Of a stretch of 64,000 nucleotides of DNA, positions 51,773 to 60,710 are shown piece after piece. Source of the DNA: JAPKYZ01 sp033763835 (GTDB taxonomy: Bacteria; Acidobacteriota; Terriglobia; Bryobacterales; Bryobacteraceae); contig JANRJS010000028.1 in assembly GCA_033763835.1 (NCBI GenBank), positions 1 through 64,000 of the forward strand, written 5' to 3'. Numbering within the stretch: the first letter of the stretch is position 1; the number at the start of each line of letters is the position of its first letter. The translations under genes and the position numbers were made by a program. The notes under the pieces were generated by a model, which saw only the letters and a program-made list of their open reading frames with translations, did not search any database and had not been told where the DNA came from.

Positions 51773-53502
51773 CATCGGTAACGTTCGCACCCTTGCTACT
51801 TCTGGCCCAATCGGTGCGACCGCCCGCCGCGCCGTACACCGTGCCCGCCCTCGACCAAGGCATGCCGGCCGCGATCGAGTTGTACCAAGCCGACCGGGGT
51901 ATTCTCACACGCTTTCACGATTCCCCGCTCTCGCCCATCAGCGACGCCCGAATGCGGCAGTTCTACCAGGCGTGGAGCGGCGCGCTCGACCGGCTGGATT
52001 TCGAGCGGCTCGACCGCGAATCGCGCATCGATTGGCTACTGCTCAAGAATCGGATCGGATACGAGCTGCACCAACTCGACGAGACGAAGACGAGATTCGG
52101 CGAAATGTCGGCGCTACTGCCGTTCGCGCCGACGCTGCTCGATCTCAAGGAGCGCCGTCAGCGGCAGGATCCGCTCGATTCGCAAGCCGCGGCGGCGCAA
52201 CTGGCGCAGACGGGCAAGCAACTCGAGGAGTTGCTGCACTGGGTGAACGGCGGGGCGAAGGGTAACACTCCGCCTCCCACAGTCGCGCGGCGCGCAATTC
52301 AGACCATTGGCGATTTGCGCTCAATGATGAAGGAGTGGTTCGGTTTCTATTCGGACTACGACCCGTTGTTTACGTGGTGGGTCACGGAGCCGCACAAGAA
52401 GCTCGATCAGGATCTCGACAAGTACGCCGCCGCGATTCGCGACAAGCTCACGGGCGTTAAGAGAGACGACCGCGACACGATCCTCGGCGATCCCATCGGG
52501 CGTGAGGCCCTCTTGAAGGAGTTGCGTTTCGAAATGATTCCCTACTCGCCGGAGCAACTCGTCGCGATCGCCAACGAGGAGTTCGCTTGGTGCGCGGCGG
52601 AGATGCGGAAGGCGTCGCGCGAACTCGGGTTCGGCGACGATTGGAAGCGCGCGCTCGAACACGTCAAGACACTCTACGTTCCTCCGGGCAAACAGACGTC
52701 GCTAACGCTCGAACTGGCGAACGAAGCGATCGCGTTCGTCGAAAAACACCAGTTGGTAACCGTACCGGCATTGGCTCGCGACACGTGGCGCATGACGATG
52801 ATGTCGCCCGAACGGCAACGCATCGCGCCGTTCTTTCTGGGCGGGGAGTCCGTGATCGTGTCTTATCCGACTTCGGACATGCCGCACGAGACGAAGATGA
52901 TGGCAATGCGCGGCAATAACATCCATTTCTCGCGCGCCGTCGTGCACCACGAGTTGATTCCGGGGCACAACCTGCAAGCGTTCATGACCGCCCGCTATCG
53001 CGCCTATCGGCGCCCCTTCCGCACGCCTTTCTGGATTGAGGGTTGGGCGCTGCATTTCGAGTTTCTGCTTTACGATCTCGGGTTTCCCAAGACCGCCGAG
53101 GATCGCGTAGGGATGCTGTTTTGGCGGATGCATCGCTGCGCCCGGATTATCTTCTCGCTCAACTTCCATCTCGGCAAGATGACCGCGCAGGAGTGCGTGG
53201 ATTTCCTGGTCGACAAGGTCGGGCACGAGCGCGATAACGCGTCGGGCGAAGTGCGGCGGAGCTTCGAGAGCGCTTATGGACCGCTGTATCAAGCCGCTTA
53301 CATGCTGGGGGCGCTTCAGATCAAGGCGCTGCACGAGGACCTGGTGAAGTCCGGCAAGATGTCGAGCCGCGAGTTTCACGACGCGATCCTGCGCGGCAAC
53401 TCGATCCCCATCGAGATGGTGCGCGCGAGCCTGAAGCCGGACGTTCCCTTGACGCACGATTTCGAGGCTCGCTGGCTGTTTCGCGGCGAGATTAGGCCTT
53501 AA
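51769..53502 (+). CDS. DUF885 family zinc metallopeptidase-like protein
   Basis: 577 residues from GTG 51769. A short hydrophobic N-terminus (VTFAPLLLLAQS) may be a signal. The metal motif is VVHHELIPGHNLQAF (HExxPGH form of this family), followed by the distal PFWIEGWALHFEFLL with a further Glu. Family members are predicted zinc peptidases; substrates are unknown. It is coupled to the toxin gene by GTGA overlap and converges on cytochrome b with a 4-base overlap. Confidence 0.88.
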   Translation: MTSVTFAPLLLLAQSVRPPAAPYTVPALDQGMPAAIELYQADRGILTRFHDSPLSPISDARMRQFYQAWSGALDRLDFERLDRESRIDWLLLKNRIGYELHQLDETKTRFGEMSALLPFAPTLLDLKERRQRQDPLDSQAAAAQLAQTGKQLEELLHWVNGGAKGNTPPPTVARRAIQTIGDLRSMMKEWFGFYSDYDPLFTWWVTEPHKKLDQDLDKYAAAIRDKLTGVKRDDRDTILGDPIGREALLKELRFEMIPYSPEQLVAIANEEFAWCAAEMRKASRELGFGDDWKRALEHVKTLYVPPGKQTSLTLELANEAIAFVEKHQLVTVPALARDTWRMTMMSPERQRIAPFFLGGESVIVSYPTSDMPHETKMMAMRGNNIHFSRAVVHHELIPGHNLQAFMTARYRAYRRPFRTPFWIEGWALHFEFLLYDLGFPKTAEDRVGMLFWRMHRCARIIFSLNFHLGKMTAQECVDFLVDKVGHERDNASGEVRRSFESAYGPLYQAAYMLGALQIKALHEDLVKSGKMSSREFHDAILRGNSIPIEMVRASLKPDVPLTHDFEARWLFRGEIRP

Positions 53503-54887
53503 AGCGGCGGCAACGACAACATGTAGGCGACCATCGCCTGCATTTCGGGCGGGGCAAAGTTGTAAGCCGGCATGGTCGAGTTCGGCGTAAACTTCTTCGG
53601 CTCTCGGAAATGGCCTTCGAGCCAAGCCGCGTCGCGCTTAAACATCACTCCGTTCAGCGAGGGACCCAACTTCCCGCCTTCGCCGTTGGCTTGGTGGCAA
53701 GCGCCGCAACCGGACTTCACGTACACCCTAGCCGCGAGCTTGATGTGGTCCGGCGCGACAGAATCCGGCTTCACCAACTCCTTGGGCGATAGGCGTTGCC
53801 AAGGCTCGACGAGCGTGGCGTCGTAGGACGATTGGGCGTTCTTCGGCGTGGAAGCCATCGCCGCAAAGGTGAGAGAACCCCAGCCAAGCGCGGCGAAGAG
53901 TACGACGAGCGCCGCGCCGACGCGACGCCGGACCGCTACCAGTCCGGTCCGGTCGATAAACGGCGCGGCCAACAGAGCGAGGATGGCGAGCGTGGGCAGC
54001 ACGACCGAACCCACGATTTCGAGCGGTCCGGGAAACAGCTTCAACAGCTGGAACAGAAAGAGAAAGTACCAATCGGGGCGCGGAATATAGGTCGTGTCCG
54101 TGGGATCGGCCATACGTTCCAGCGGTACACGGACCATGATCGCTAGCAAATAGAGAACGATGAAGTACCCGAAGATCGCCAGCGTGTCCTTGAACACTTG
54201 CTCCGGGTAAAACGCCTTTTTCGGCTTCACTTCGTCGCCTGGCGCCGGTGCTACTCCGTGCCGCCGGACCAGCATCACGTGCAGCAAGATCAGCGCGAGC
54301 GTCGCAGGCGGCAAGATCAGAACGTGGATCGCGTAGAAGCGTGCGAACGTTACGGCGCCCACTACGCCGTCGGGCGCGCCGAGCAACTGCGCGACATACT
54401 TCCCCGCACCCGGAGCGGACGCCGCAATCTGTGTGGCCACGACCGTTCCCCAGTAAGCCCGGTTATCCCAAGGCAGCAGGTAGCCGGTGAGTCCGTAACC
54501 GAGCGTTAAGAGAAGCAAGAACACGCCGACGATCCAAGTGGCTTCGCGCGGCTTCTTATAAGCGCCCCACAGAAATACCTGCACCATGTGGAGCACCACG
54601 ACCACGATCATCAGGCTCGCGCCCCAATGATGGAGTTGGCGGATCAAACGGCCGCCCGTGAGCTCCATGATGATGTACTTCAACGAGTCGTATGCTTCGC
54701 CCGCCGTCGGCGCGTAGTTGAAGGCCAAAAGAATTCCGGTTAGCAGTTGGACGAGGAACGCGAACATCGCAACGGAACCGAAAACCTGTTGCCATCCGCT
54801 CGAGGCGGGAATCTCTTCCGAAAGAAAATGTCCGACGCCGGAAATCAGGCCGGTGCGGCTTTCGATCCAATCGACGAGGGGCTTCAT
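53499..54887 (-). CDS. Cytochrome b with C-terminal fused cytochrome c
   Basis: 462 residues. N-terminal cytochrome b with heme His pairs in RQLHHWGASLMIVVVVLHMV and in AIHVLILPPATLALILLHVM; the quinol-site PEWY-like motif appears as IPRPDWYFLFLFQL. After the last membrane helices a class I cytochrome c domain (about 365-460) has CGACH and a distal Met in STMPAYNFAPPEM. It replaces the separate cytochrome c1 of mitochondrial-type complexes. Start overlaps the Rieske stop (ATGA). The complex passes electrons from quinol to soluble cytochrome or oxidase. Confidence 0.93.
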   Translation of the reverse strand: MKPLVDWIESRTGLISGVGHFLSEEIPASSGWQQVFGSVAMFAFLVQLLTGILLAFNYAPTAGEAYDSLKYIIMELTGGRLIRQLHHWGASLMIVVVVLHMVQVFLWGAYKKPREATWIVGVFLLLLTLGYGLTGYLLPWDNRAYWGTVVATQIAASAPGAGKYVAQLLGAPDGVVGAVTFARFYAIHVLILPPATLALILLHVMLVRRHGVAPAPGDEVKPKKAFYPEQVFKDTLAIFGYFIVLYLLAIMVRVPLERMADPTDTTYIPRPDWYFLFLFQLLKLFPGPLEIVGSVVLPTLAILALLAAPFIDRTGLVAVRRRVGAALVVLFAALGWGSLTFAAMASTPKNAQSSYDATLVEPWQRLSPKELVKPDSVAPDHIKLAARVYVKSGCGACHQANGEGGKLGPSLNGVMFKRDAAWLEGHFREPKKFTPNSTMPAYNFAPPEMQAMVAYMLSLPPL

Positions 54888-55369
54888 GCGCCTTCTCCGC
54901 TCTGGACCACCTTTCCAACTTGCACCTTACCCGCGACGATTCGCGTTTCATAGCGGTCGAGCGCGCGCGGCGCGGGACCTGCCTGCACCGCGCCGTCGAT
55001 CGAGAACGAAGACGTGTGGCAGGGGCAAACAAATTCCTTCTTCGCCGACTCCCAGTGGTACGCGCAACCTAAGTGCGTGCATGCGGGCGCGAGCGCGAAC
55101 GCTTGTTGTTCGCCCGTCTTCACCACCCACGCGGAAGCTTTTTCGGTTACCACTTTCCAGCCGTCCACGCGGCGGCGCGTGAAGATCACTTCGGCCGGTT
55201 CGCCTTGCGGTATTTGCCCCAGGTCCGCGATTTCGATCCACGAACCTGTCTGGACTGTTTTCGGTTTCGAGAAAAGGTAGCCGATTGCGGGGATGCCTAA
55301 GGCACCCGCGATGACGGCTCCCAATCCCTGGATCGTATAGACAAGGAAATTGCGTCGCCCCTGCTCCAT
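54884..55369 (-). CDS. Rieske [2Fe-2S] subunit of cytochrome bc complex
   Basis: 161 residues. N-terminal anchor (RRNFLVYTIQGLGAVIAGAL), then the cluster ligands in CTHLGCAY and CPCHTSSFSIDG (C-x-H and C-x-x-H). It transfers electrons from quinol to the cytochrome c part of the complex. It starts the two-gene unit with cytochrome b and is 12 bases downstream of glnD's end. Confidence 0.95.
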   Translation of the reverse strand: MEQGRRNFLVYTIQGLGAVIAGALGIPAIGYLFSKPKTVQTGSWIEIADLGQIPQGEPAEVIFTRRRVDGWKVVTEKASAWVVKTGEQQAFALAPACTHLGCAYHWESAKKEFVCPCHTSSFSIDGAVQAGPAPRALDRYETRIVAGKVQVGKVVQSGEGA

Positions 55370-55381
55370 AGTGACCCCATT

Positions 55382-57784
55382 TTATACACCCAAAACGCCG
55401 AGAAGGCGAACGCGCAGCGATTCCTGTAACGCCGCGCTTAGTCGGCTTCCGGCGGAGGTGACGTAGAACACGTCGAGCGCCTTGTGCGCTTCGGTGTTCA
55501 CCAGCACGATTTCGATATTGCAGCCCGCCTCGTAAATCGACCGCGCCAAGTCGTATAGCAATCCCGGACGGTCCTCGGCGACCACTTCGAGCAGAGTGGC
55601 GCGGGCGGAGGCGTTGTTGTCGAAGCCGACCACTGGCTCCAACCGGTCCTTTCGGCTGGGCGGGCGAGGGATCGGGCGCGAGCGCAACCGGCGTTCCACG
55701 CTTTCTTTACCCAGCACGACACGCTCGACGACGGCGCGCAGGTCTTCCGCGTCCTCCGGCACCAGTTCCAACCGCCGCATCGGATCGGTGAATCGCAGGA
55801 TGTCGAGCACGACGCCGTGCCGGTTGCCGAACGCCTCCGCCTTCACGATGTTCATGCCGAAACTCGAAATCGTTCCGGCGAGATCGGCGAACAACCCGCG
55901 GCGGTCCTTCGTGACGACAATCACTTGCCAGGCGCCAGGAGGATGTTCAAGGGCGATCCCCAACCCGGTTTCCGCCGCCCGCCCAGCCAACGCCCGGTGC
56001 GCGTCGAGTTCGGCGGCGGTGTGCAATCGCCGGTAACGCGCCGGAAAGCCGTCGAGAAATTCCGCTTCGTCGGGATTTAGGTCGGGCTCGGGTGTAATGC
56101 GGTCCGTATCCAGCTCGCGAGTCAGTTCGTGGTGCAGGCTGCGATAGGCGCTCCACAGTTGCGTCATGCGCCAAGGCGTAAGGGCGGTGGGGTTGACGGC
56201 CGAGATATCGGCGAACGTCATCAGGGTAAGCAATTGCAACCGCTCCACCGCGCCGATCGATCGCGCCGCCTCCCGAACTACGTCGAGATCGTGCAGGTCG
56301 CGGGTGCGCATCAGAGTCGAGAGATCCAGGTGGCGCTCCACCAGATAGAGCACGGTGTCGCGCTCTTGCGGTTCGAGTCCCAGCCGGTCGAGGACCACCC
56401 GCGAAATACGTTCCGACTCGACCTCATGGTTCCCAGTGCCGCCGCCCTTGCCGATGTCGTGCAAAAGGAGCGCGAGGCGTAACAAATAAAGTTCCGGCGT
56501 TTCGCCGAGTAGCTCCCGAAACGGCCGGCGGTCGTCGTCGGAAGACTGCGCAAGCGCCTCCAGATTTTCAAGCGTCACCAGCGTGTGCTCGTCGACGGTG
56601 TACCGGTGGTAGAAATCGCGCGTCACCAGGCATTCGATGCGCGACCACTCGGGCAAAGCGGCCTTTAGCAATCCGGTTTCGTGCATCGCGCGCAACGCCC
56701 GGGCGGCGTGGGGAAGCGACAGCAGATCGCGCAGATCGCGCCACAATCCGAGCGGGGGAAACGCGAATCCTCCGCGCACGAGGTCGGCGACACGCCGTTC
56801 CGTATCGCGCGCAAGACGAAAGCCGTGCCGCGCCACAAACTGCATCAGCCGCATGGCGAGCTTGGGGTCGGCGGTCAACGTTTGCGGCGAACGCAGCAGC
56901 ACCTGTTCGCGCGAAACGGTGAATTCGGCGTTCGACAGCCGGCTTCGCCAATCGAGAAACGATTGCAGCATGCCCCCCGGCTCGTCGCACAGCGCGACGG
57001 TTTGACGGGTCTCACGGTCGATCGCGCGAGCGTGCCGGAAGTACTCGCGCATCTCCTCGGCGGGACGCTCGAACAAATCGTCCTGGGCGTCGAATGTCAG
57101 CTTGTTGTCGTCGCGGCGGGCGCGTAAATGCAAGCGGGAACGGAGTTCGTATAGAAACTTGCGCGCGGCCTTCAGTTGATCGAGTTGCTCTTGGAACGGC
57201 GAACCGCGCAGCGCCCCGAGCCACTCGATGAGATGCAAATCGCGGAGGCCGCCGGGAGACTCCTTAATGTCGGGTTCCAGATGATAAATCGTGTCCTGAA
57301 ACCGGGCGTGGCGTTCGGCGGTCAACTTCAGCAGTTTCGCGGTAATCGCCCGCCGCTGCGAGCGGAAAAAGGCGGGCAACGCGGCGGCCAGTTGCGCATA
57401 CAGCGCCGCCGAGCCCGCGAGAAACCGGTGCGACAACAAGCTGATCGACAACTCGACGTTTGAGCCGTCCAGCGTCGTGCAGTCCGCGATCGATCGAACC
57501 GAATGGCTGGGCGCGAGTCCGCGGTCGTACAGTTCGCGTAGGAAGTGCGCCACCGCGTCGCCTTCCGCCGCGCCGGGTTCGGCCATGGAAGTCAGAAGAA
57601 GCAGATCGATGTCGGAGTGCGGGAACAACTCCCGCCGCCCGAAGCCGCCCACCGCCACCACCGCCAACCGGTCGCCAAAGACGGGTTCCAGCTGCGCGCG
57701 CGCCGCCAGAACTACGGCTTCCTCCACCTGCGTGGACCGAGCCTCCAAATCCGAACCGCGAACGGGAACTTCCGCGAGAGTCAT
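55382..57784 (-). CDS. glnD: [Protein-PII] uridylyltransferase/uridylyl-removing enzyme
   Basis: 800 residues from ATG 57784; the frame extends upstream but without family similarity. Nucleotidyltransferase motif GGFGRRELFPHSDID (46-60), GlnD-UR domain, HD phosphohydrolase motif LLLHDIGKGGG and two C-terminal ACT domains (about 615-690 and 725-800; VIVVTKDRRGLFADLAGTIS and LLEVVAEDRPGLLYDLARSI). It uridylylates PII under nitrogen limitation and removes UMP when glutamine binds the ACT domains. No PII gene is adjacent. Confidence 0.95.
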   Translation of the reverse strand: MTLAEVPVRGSDLEARSTQVEEAVVLAARAQLEPVFGDRLAVVAVGGFGRRELFPHSDIDLLLLTSMAEPGAAEGDAVAHFLRELYDRGLAPSHSVRSIADCTTLDGSNVELSISLLSHRFLAGSAALYAQLAAALPAFFRSQRRAITAKLLKLTAERHARFQDTIYHLEPDIKESPGGLRDLHLIEWLGALRGSPFQEQLDQLKAARKFLYELRSRLHLRARRDDNKLTFDAQDDLFERPAEEMREYFRHARAIDRETRQTVALCDEPGGMLQSFLDWRSRLSNAEFTVSREQVLLRSPQTLTADPKLAMRLMQFVARHGFRLARDTERRVADLVRGGFAFPPLGLWRDLRDLLSLPHAARALRAMHETGLLKAALPEWSRIECLVTRDFYHRYTVDEHTLVTLENLEALAQSSDDDRRPFRELLGETPELYLLRLALLLHDIGKGGGTGNHEVESERISRVVLDRLGLEPQERDTVLYLVERHLDLSTLMRTRDLHDLDVVREAARSIGAVERLQLLTLMTFADISAVNPTALTPWRMTQLWSAYRSLHHELTRELDTDRITPEPDLNPDEAEFLDGFPARYRRLHTAAELDAHRALAGRAAETGLGIALEHPPGAWQVIVVTKDRRGLFADLAGTISSFGMNIVKAEAFGNRHGVVLDILRFTDPMRRLELVPEDAEDLRAVVERVVLGKESVERRLRSRPIPRPPSRKDRLEPVVGFDNNASARATLLEVVAEDRPGLLYDLARSIYEAGCNIEIVLVNTEAHKALDVFYVTSAGSRLSAALQESLRVRLLGVLGV

Positions 57785-57866
57785 GCCGGGTACCTCAAGA
57801 TAGAGCGTCGCGGCGTGGCGAGCGAATGCTCGATTGTACCGCGCGGTATAACATAAAAGTTTCCTA

Positions 57867-59090
57867 ATGCCCCATCTTTCGGTACTGGGTTTCTTCGCCG
57901 GCGGCGAGGAAGCGCTCAAGTTGCCCTTGGCCATGCTCATCGTGTTCGGCATGGCCAAGCTCTTCGGGGAGTTGGCCGAGCGCGCTCATCTACCTTCGAT
58001 CGCGGGCGAGATTGTGGCGGGCTTGGTGATCGGGCCGGGCGTCCTCAATTGGGTGCAGCCCGACGGGTTTATTCATTCGCTGGCCGATCTGGGCGTCATG
58101 TTTCTGCTGTTTCGGGTAGGACTTGAGGTCCGTGCTTCGGAATTGGTCCGCGTGGGCGGTGTAGCGACTTTAGCGGCTCTGGCGGGCGTTGTCGTTCCCT
58201 TTGTCGCTGGGTACGCCCTGTTATCGCAGTTTGGAGCGCCTACCATTGAGGCGACATTCGTCGGCGCGGCGATGGTCGCCACCAGCGTCGGGATCACAGC
58301 TAAGGTTCTGGCGGAACGGGGACTGCTTAATCACCGCGCCAGCCGCATCATTCTGGTTGCGGCGGTCATCGACGACGTTCTGGGTTTGCTCGTGCTAGCC
58401 GTCGTTTCGAGCATGGCGAAAGGGAGCGTAAACTTCCTGCAACTGAGCCTTACCGCCGTTCTGGCGATCGGCTTCGTCATGATCGTCGTGTTCTGGGGCG
58501 TCGATACCGCCACTCGATTTTTGCCGTGGGTGAAGCAGCGCCTGCGGATCGCGGAAGCGGATTTTGTGCTCGCCATCGTCATTCTTTTCGGACTCGCCGT
58601 GGTCTCGGTCTACGCGGGTGTGGCGGCGATCGTCGGAGCGTTTCTCGCGGGCATGATGCTCGGCGAAAGCGCCAGCCATCGCGTGCACGAACTGACTAGC
58701 GGTGCGGCGGAACTGTTGGTGCCATTCTTCCTGGTGAACATCGGCCTGCAATTGGATCCGCGGACTTTTGCCGATCCGGCGACGCTTTGGATCTCGCTCG
58801 CGGTGTTCTTCGCGGCGGTGGTGTCGAAGCTAGTCGGTTGCGGCTTGGGTTCTTGGCAACTCGGCCGCCGCGACGCGATCCGGGTGGGCGCCGGCATGGT
58901 GCCGCGCGGCGAAGTGGGCATGGTTGTAGCGCAAATCGGGCTATCCTTTGGCGTCGTCCCCCAAAACATTTACGCAGCCACGGTCTTTATGTCTGTAATG
59001 ACGACGATCGTCGCGCCCCCGCTGCTCAAGTGGGCGTATCGCGGCGAAGGGCGTCGAGAGACTTTAGAACCCGCTACCAGTCATAATTGA
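57867..59090 (+). CDS. CPA2-type cation/proton antiporter (KefB-like)
   Basis: 407 residues with about twelve membrane segments. Family blocks: LAERAHLPSIAGEIVAGLVI, FLLFRVGLEVRASELV and, in the core, AAVIDDVLGLLVL (the conserved Asp pair of CPA2 exchangers). There is no TrkA/RCK domain; it is the membrane part alone. Likely exchanges Na+ or K+ for protons. It is divergent from glnD with 82 bases between starts. Confidence 0.92.
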   Translation: MPHLSVLGFFAGGEEALKLPLAMLIVFGMAKLFGELAERAHLPSIAGEIVAGLVIGPGVLNWVQPDGFIHSLADLGVMFLLFRVGLEVRASELVRVGGVATLAALAGVVVPFVAGYALLSQFGAPTIEATFVGAAMVATSVGITAKVLAERGLLNHRASRIILVAAVIDDVLGLLVLAVVSSMAKGSVNFLQLSLTAVLAIGFVMIVVFWGVDTATRFLPWVKQRLRIAEADFVLAIVILFGLAVVSVYAGVAAIVGAFLAGMMLGESASHRVHELTSGAAELLVPFFLVNIGLQLDPRTFADPATLWISLAVFFAAVVSKLVGCGLGSWQLGRRDAIRVGAGMVPRGEVGMVVAQIGLSFGVVPQNIYAATVFMSVMTTIVAPPLLKWAYRGEGRRETLEPATSHN

Positions 59091-59097
59091 AACAACT

Positions 59098-60276
59098 ATG
59101 CGCACCCAGATCGTGACCGCACTCGGATCGCTCGCCTTGGCGGGCGGACTGTTCGCCTGGCAGATGGCATCGAACAACATCAAGTTGCCGGCGCCTTTCC
59201 ACACGCCCTCGGCCAACAACCGGCCGCAAGTGATCGAGCGTCCCGACGGCGCGCGCATCACTTTGCCGAAGGGCTTCGAGATCGAAGAGTACGCGACGGG
59301 CTTCGAGATGCCGCGCTACATGATGACGGGACCTTCGGGTGAACTGCTGCTGACGGATTCCGCGCGCGGCGGCTCAGTGTACGTCATTGGCAAAGACAAG
59401 TCGAAAAAGAAGATTCTCACCGGACTTAACCGGCCGTTCGGCATGGCAATGCATAAGGGCATGCTCTACGTCGCCGAGACCACGTCGCTAAAGCGTTATC
59501 CCTACGACGTGAAGGCGATGACGGCGGGCACGGGCACGGAGATCTACTCGATGAAGGATTTCGACCAGGGCCACTGGACCCGGACGATCGCCTTCGACCC
59601 CAAGGGCGAGAAACTCTATCTGGGCATTGGATCGCGCTCGAACGTCGACGCGGGCGAGCCGAAGGAACGCGCGGCGATTCTATCGATGAACCCCGACGGA
59701 TCGGGCGTCGAAATTCACGCGACCGGCACTCGCAACCCCACTTCGATTCACTTCCACCCCACGACCGGCCAGCTTTGGGCGTCGATCCAGGAGCGCGATG
59801 GTTTGGGCGACGATCTAGTGCCCGACTACTTCACCAGTATCAAGAAAGGTGGGTTCTACGGGTGGCCGTTCGCCTACATCGGGCCGAACGAAGATCCGCG
59901 GCGCAAGGGCGAGCAGCCGGAACTCGTGAAGAACACGATCGTGCCCGACCACATTCTCGGCGCGCACGTAGCGGTGATCGATTGGACTTTCTATACCGGT
60001 AAGAGCTTCCCGGCCGAGTATCGCGAAGGGGCTTTCCTGGCGCTGCACGGTTCCTGGAATCGGGCGCAGCGCGTGGGTTACTCGGTGGCGTTCGTTCCGA
60101 TGAAGAACGGCAAGATCGCCGGTCCGCAGCGCGAGTTCCTCGGCGGCTTCATGCTGTCGCCGGATAAGCAGCAGGTGTGGGGGCGCCCGGTAGCGGTCCA
60201 CCAGATGGCGGACGGCAGCTTGCTGGTGTCGGACGACGGCGGGAAGAAGATTTGGCGCGTGTACTACAAGGGCTAG
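59098..60276 (+). CDS. Soluble glucose/sorbosone dehydrogenase-like beta-propeller protein, exported
   Basis: 392 residues; N-terminal signal MRTQIVTALGSLALAGGLFA. The propeller resembles SGL/PQQ-dependent sugar dehydrogenases: GFEIEEYATGFEMPRYMM, TGLNRPFGMAMHKGMLYVAE, WTRTIAFDPKGEKLYLGIGS, ATGTRNPTSIHFHPTTGQLW, FALHGSWNR-like FLALHGSWNRAQRVGY. It would oxidise a sugar in the periplasm and pass electrons to a cytochrome; the next gene is a multiheme cytochrome. PQQ binding is inferred from family only. Confidence 0.9.
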   Translation: MRTQIVTALGSLALAGGLFAWQMASNNIKLPAPFHTPSANNRPQVIERPDGARITLPKGFEIEEYATGFEMPRYMMTGPSGELLLTDSARGGSVYVIGKDKSKKKILTGLNRPFGMAMHKGMLYVAETTSLKRYPYDVKAMTAGTGTEIYSMKDFDQGHWTRTIAFDPKGEKLYLGIGSRSNVDAGEPKERAAILSMNPDGSGVEIHATGTRNPTSIHFHPTTGQLWASIQERDGLGDDLVPDYFTSIKKGGFYGWPFAYIGPNEDPRRKGEQPELVKNTIVPDHILGAHVAVIDWTFYTGKSFPAEYREGAFLALHGSWNRAQRVGYSVAFVPMKNGKIAGPQREFLGGFMLSPDKQQVWGRPVAVHQMADGSLLVSDDGGKKIWRVYYKG

Positions 60277-60278
60277 CG

Positions 60279-60710
60279 TTGCTGGGACTCTTCGCCGCAG
60301 GCGCCTTGGCCGCGGAGGCGAAGAGTTCGATCAAGTTCTCGCATTCGGTTCACTCGAAGCTGGGAGACCTCGGCCCGATCTTGCGTTTGGCGCGCGAGAA
60401 AGCCACGCACCTGCACCCCGACGGTACGGTGCCGGGCGGCCAGTGCCAGGCCTGCCATAGCGGAGTGGCGAGCGACACTCCGCGCACGGGGCTCTCGAAG
60501 ATGGGCGATTGTCTGGTGTGCCACACCAAAGTGGACCCGCCCTTCTCCTGTTCGTTCTGCCACTCGCAACCGGCGGCGGACTTGAAACCGGCGTCGCATA
60601 GTAAGGACTTTCTCGATAAGCACACGGCGGGACTCGCCAAGTTGAATTTGGCCAAGACCGAATGCGCCGTTTGTCACGGGCGGAAGTTTACATGCCTGGG
60701 CTGCCACTAA
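60279..60710 (+). CDS. Small pentaheme c-type cytochrome, exported
   Basis: 143 residues from TTG 60279 (AAGGG seven bases upstream); signal-like MLGLFAAGALAAEA. Five CxxCH motifs: CQACH (56-60), CLVCH (78-82), CSFCH (91-95), CAVCH (129-133) and CLGCH, the last being the final five residues (139-143). Additional His residues (H22, H25, H44, H46) could be axial ligands. It lies 2 bases after the sugar dehydrogenase stop and overlaps rlmN by 19 bases. It likely accepts electrons from the dehydrogenase or a quinol. Confidence 0.85.
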   Translation: MLGLFAAGALAAEAKSSIKFSHSVHSKLGDLGPILRLAREKATHLHPDGTVPGGQCQACHSGVASDTPRTGLSKMGDCLVCHTKVDPPFSCSFCHSQPAADLKPASHSKDFLDKHTAGLAKLNLAKTECAVCHGRKFTCLGCH

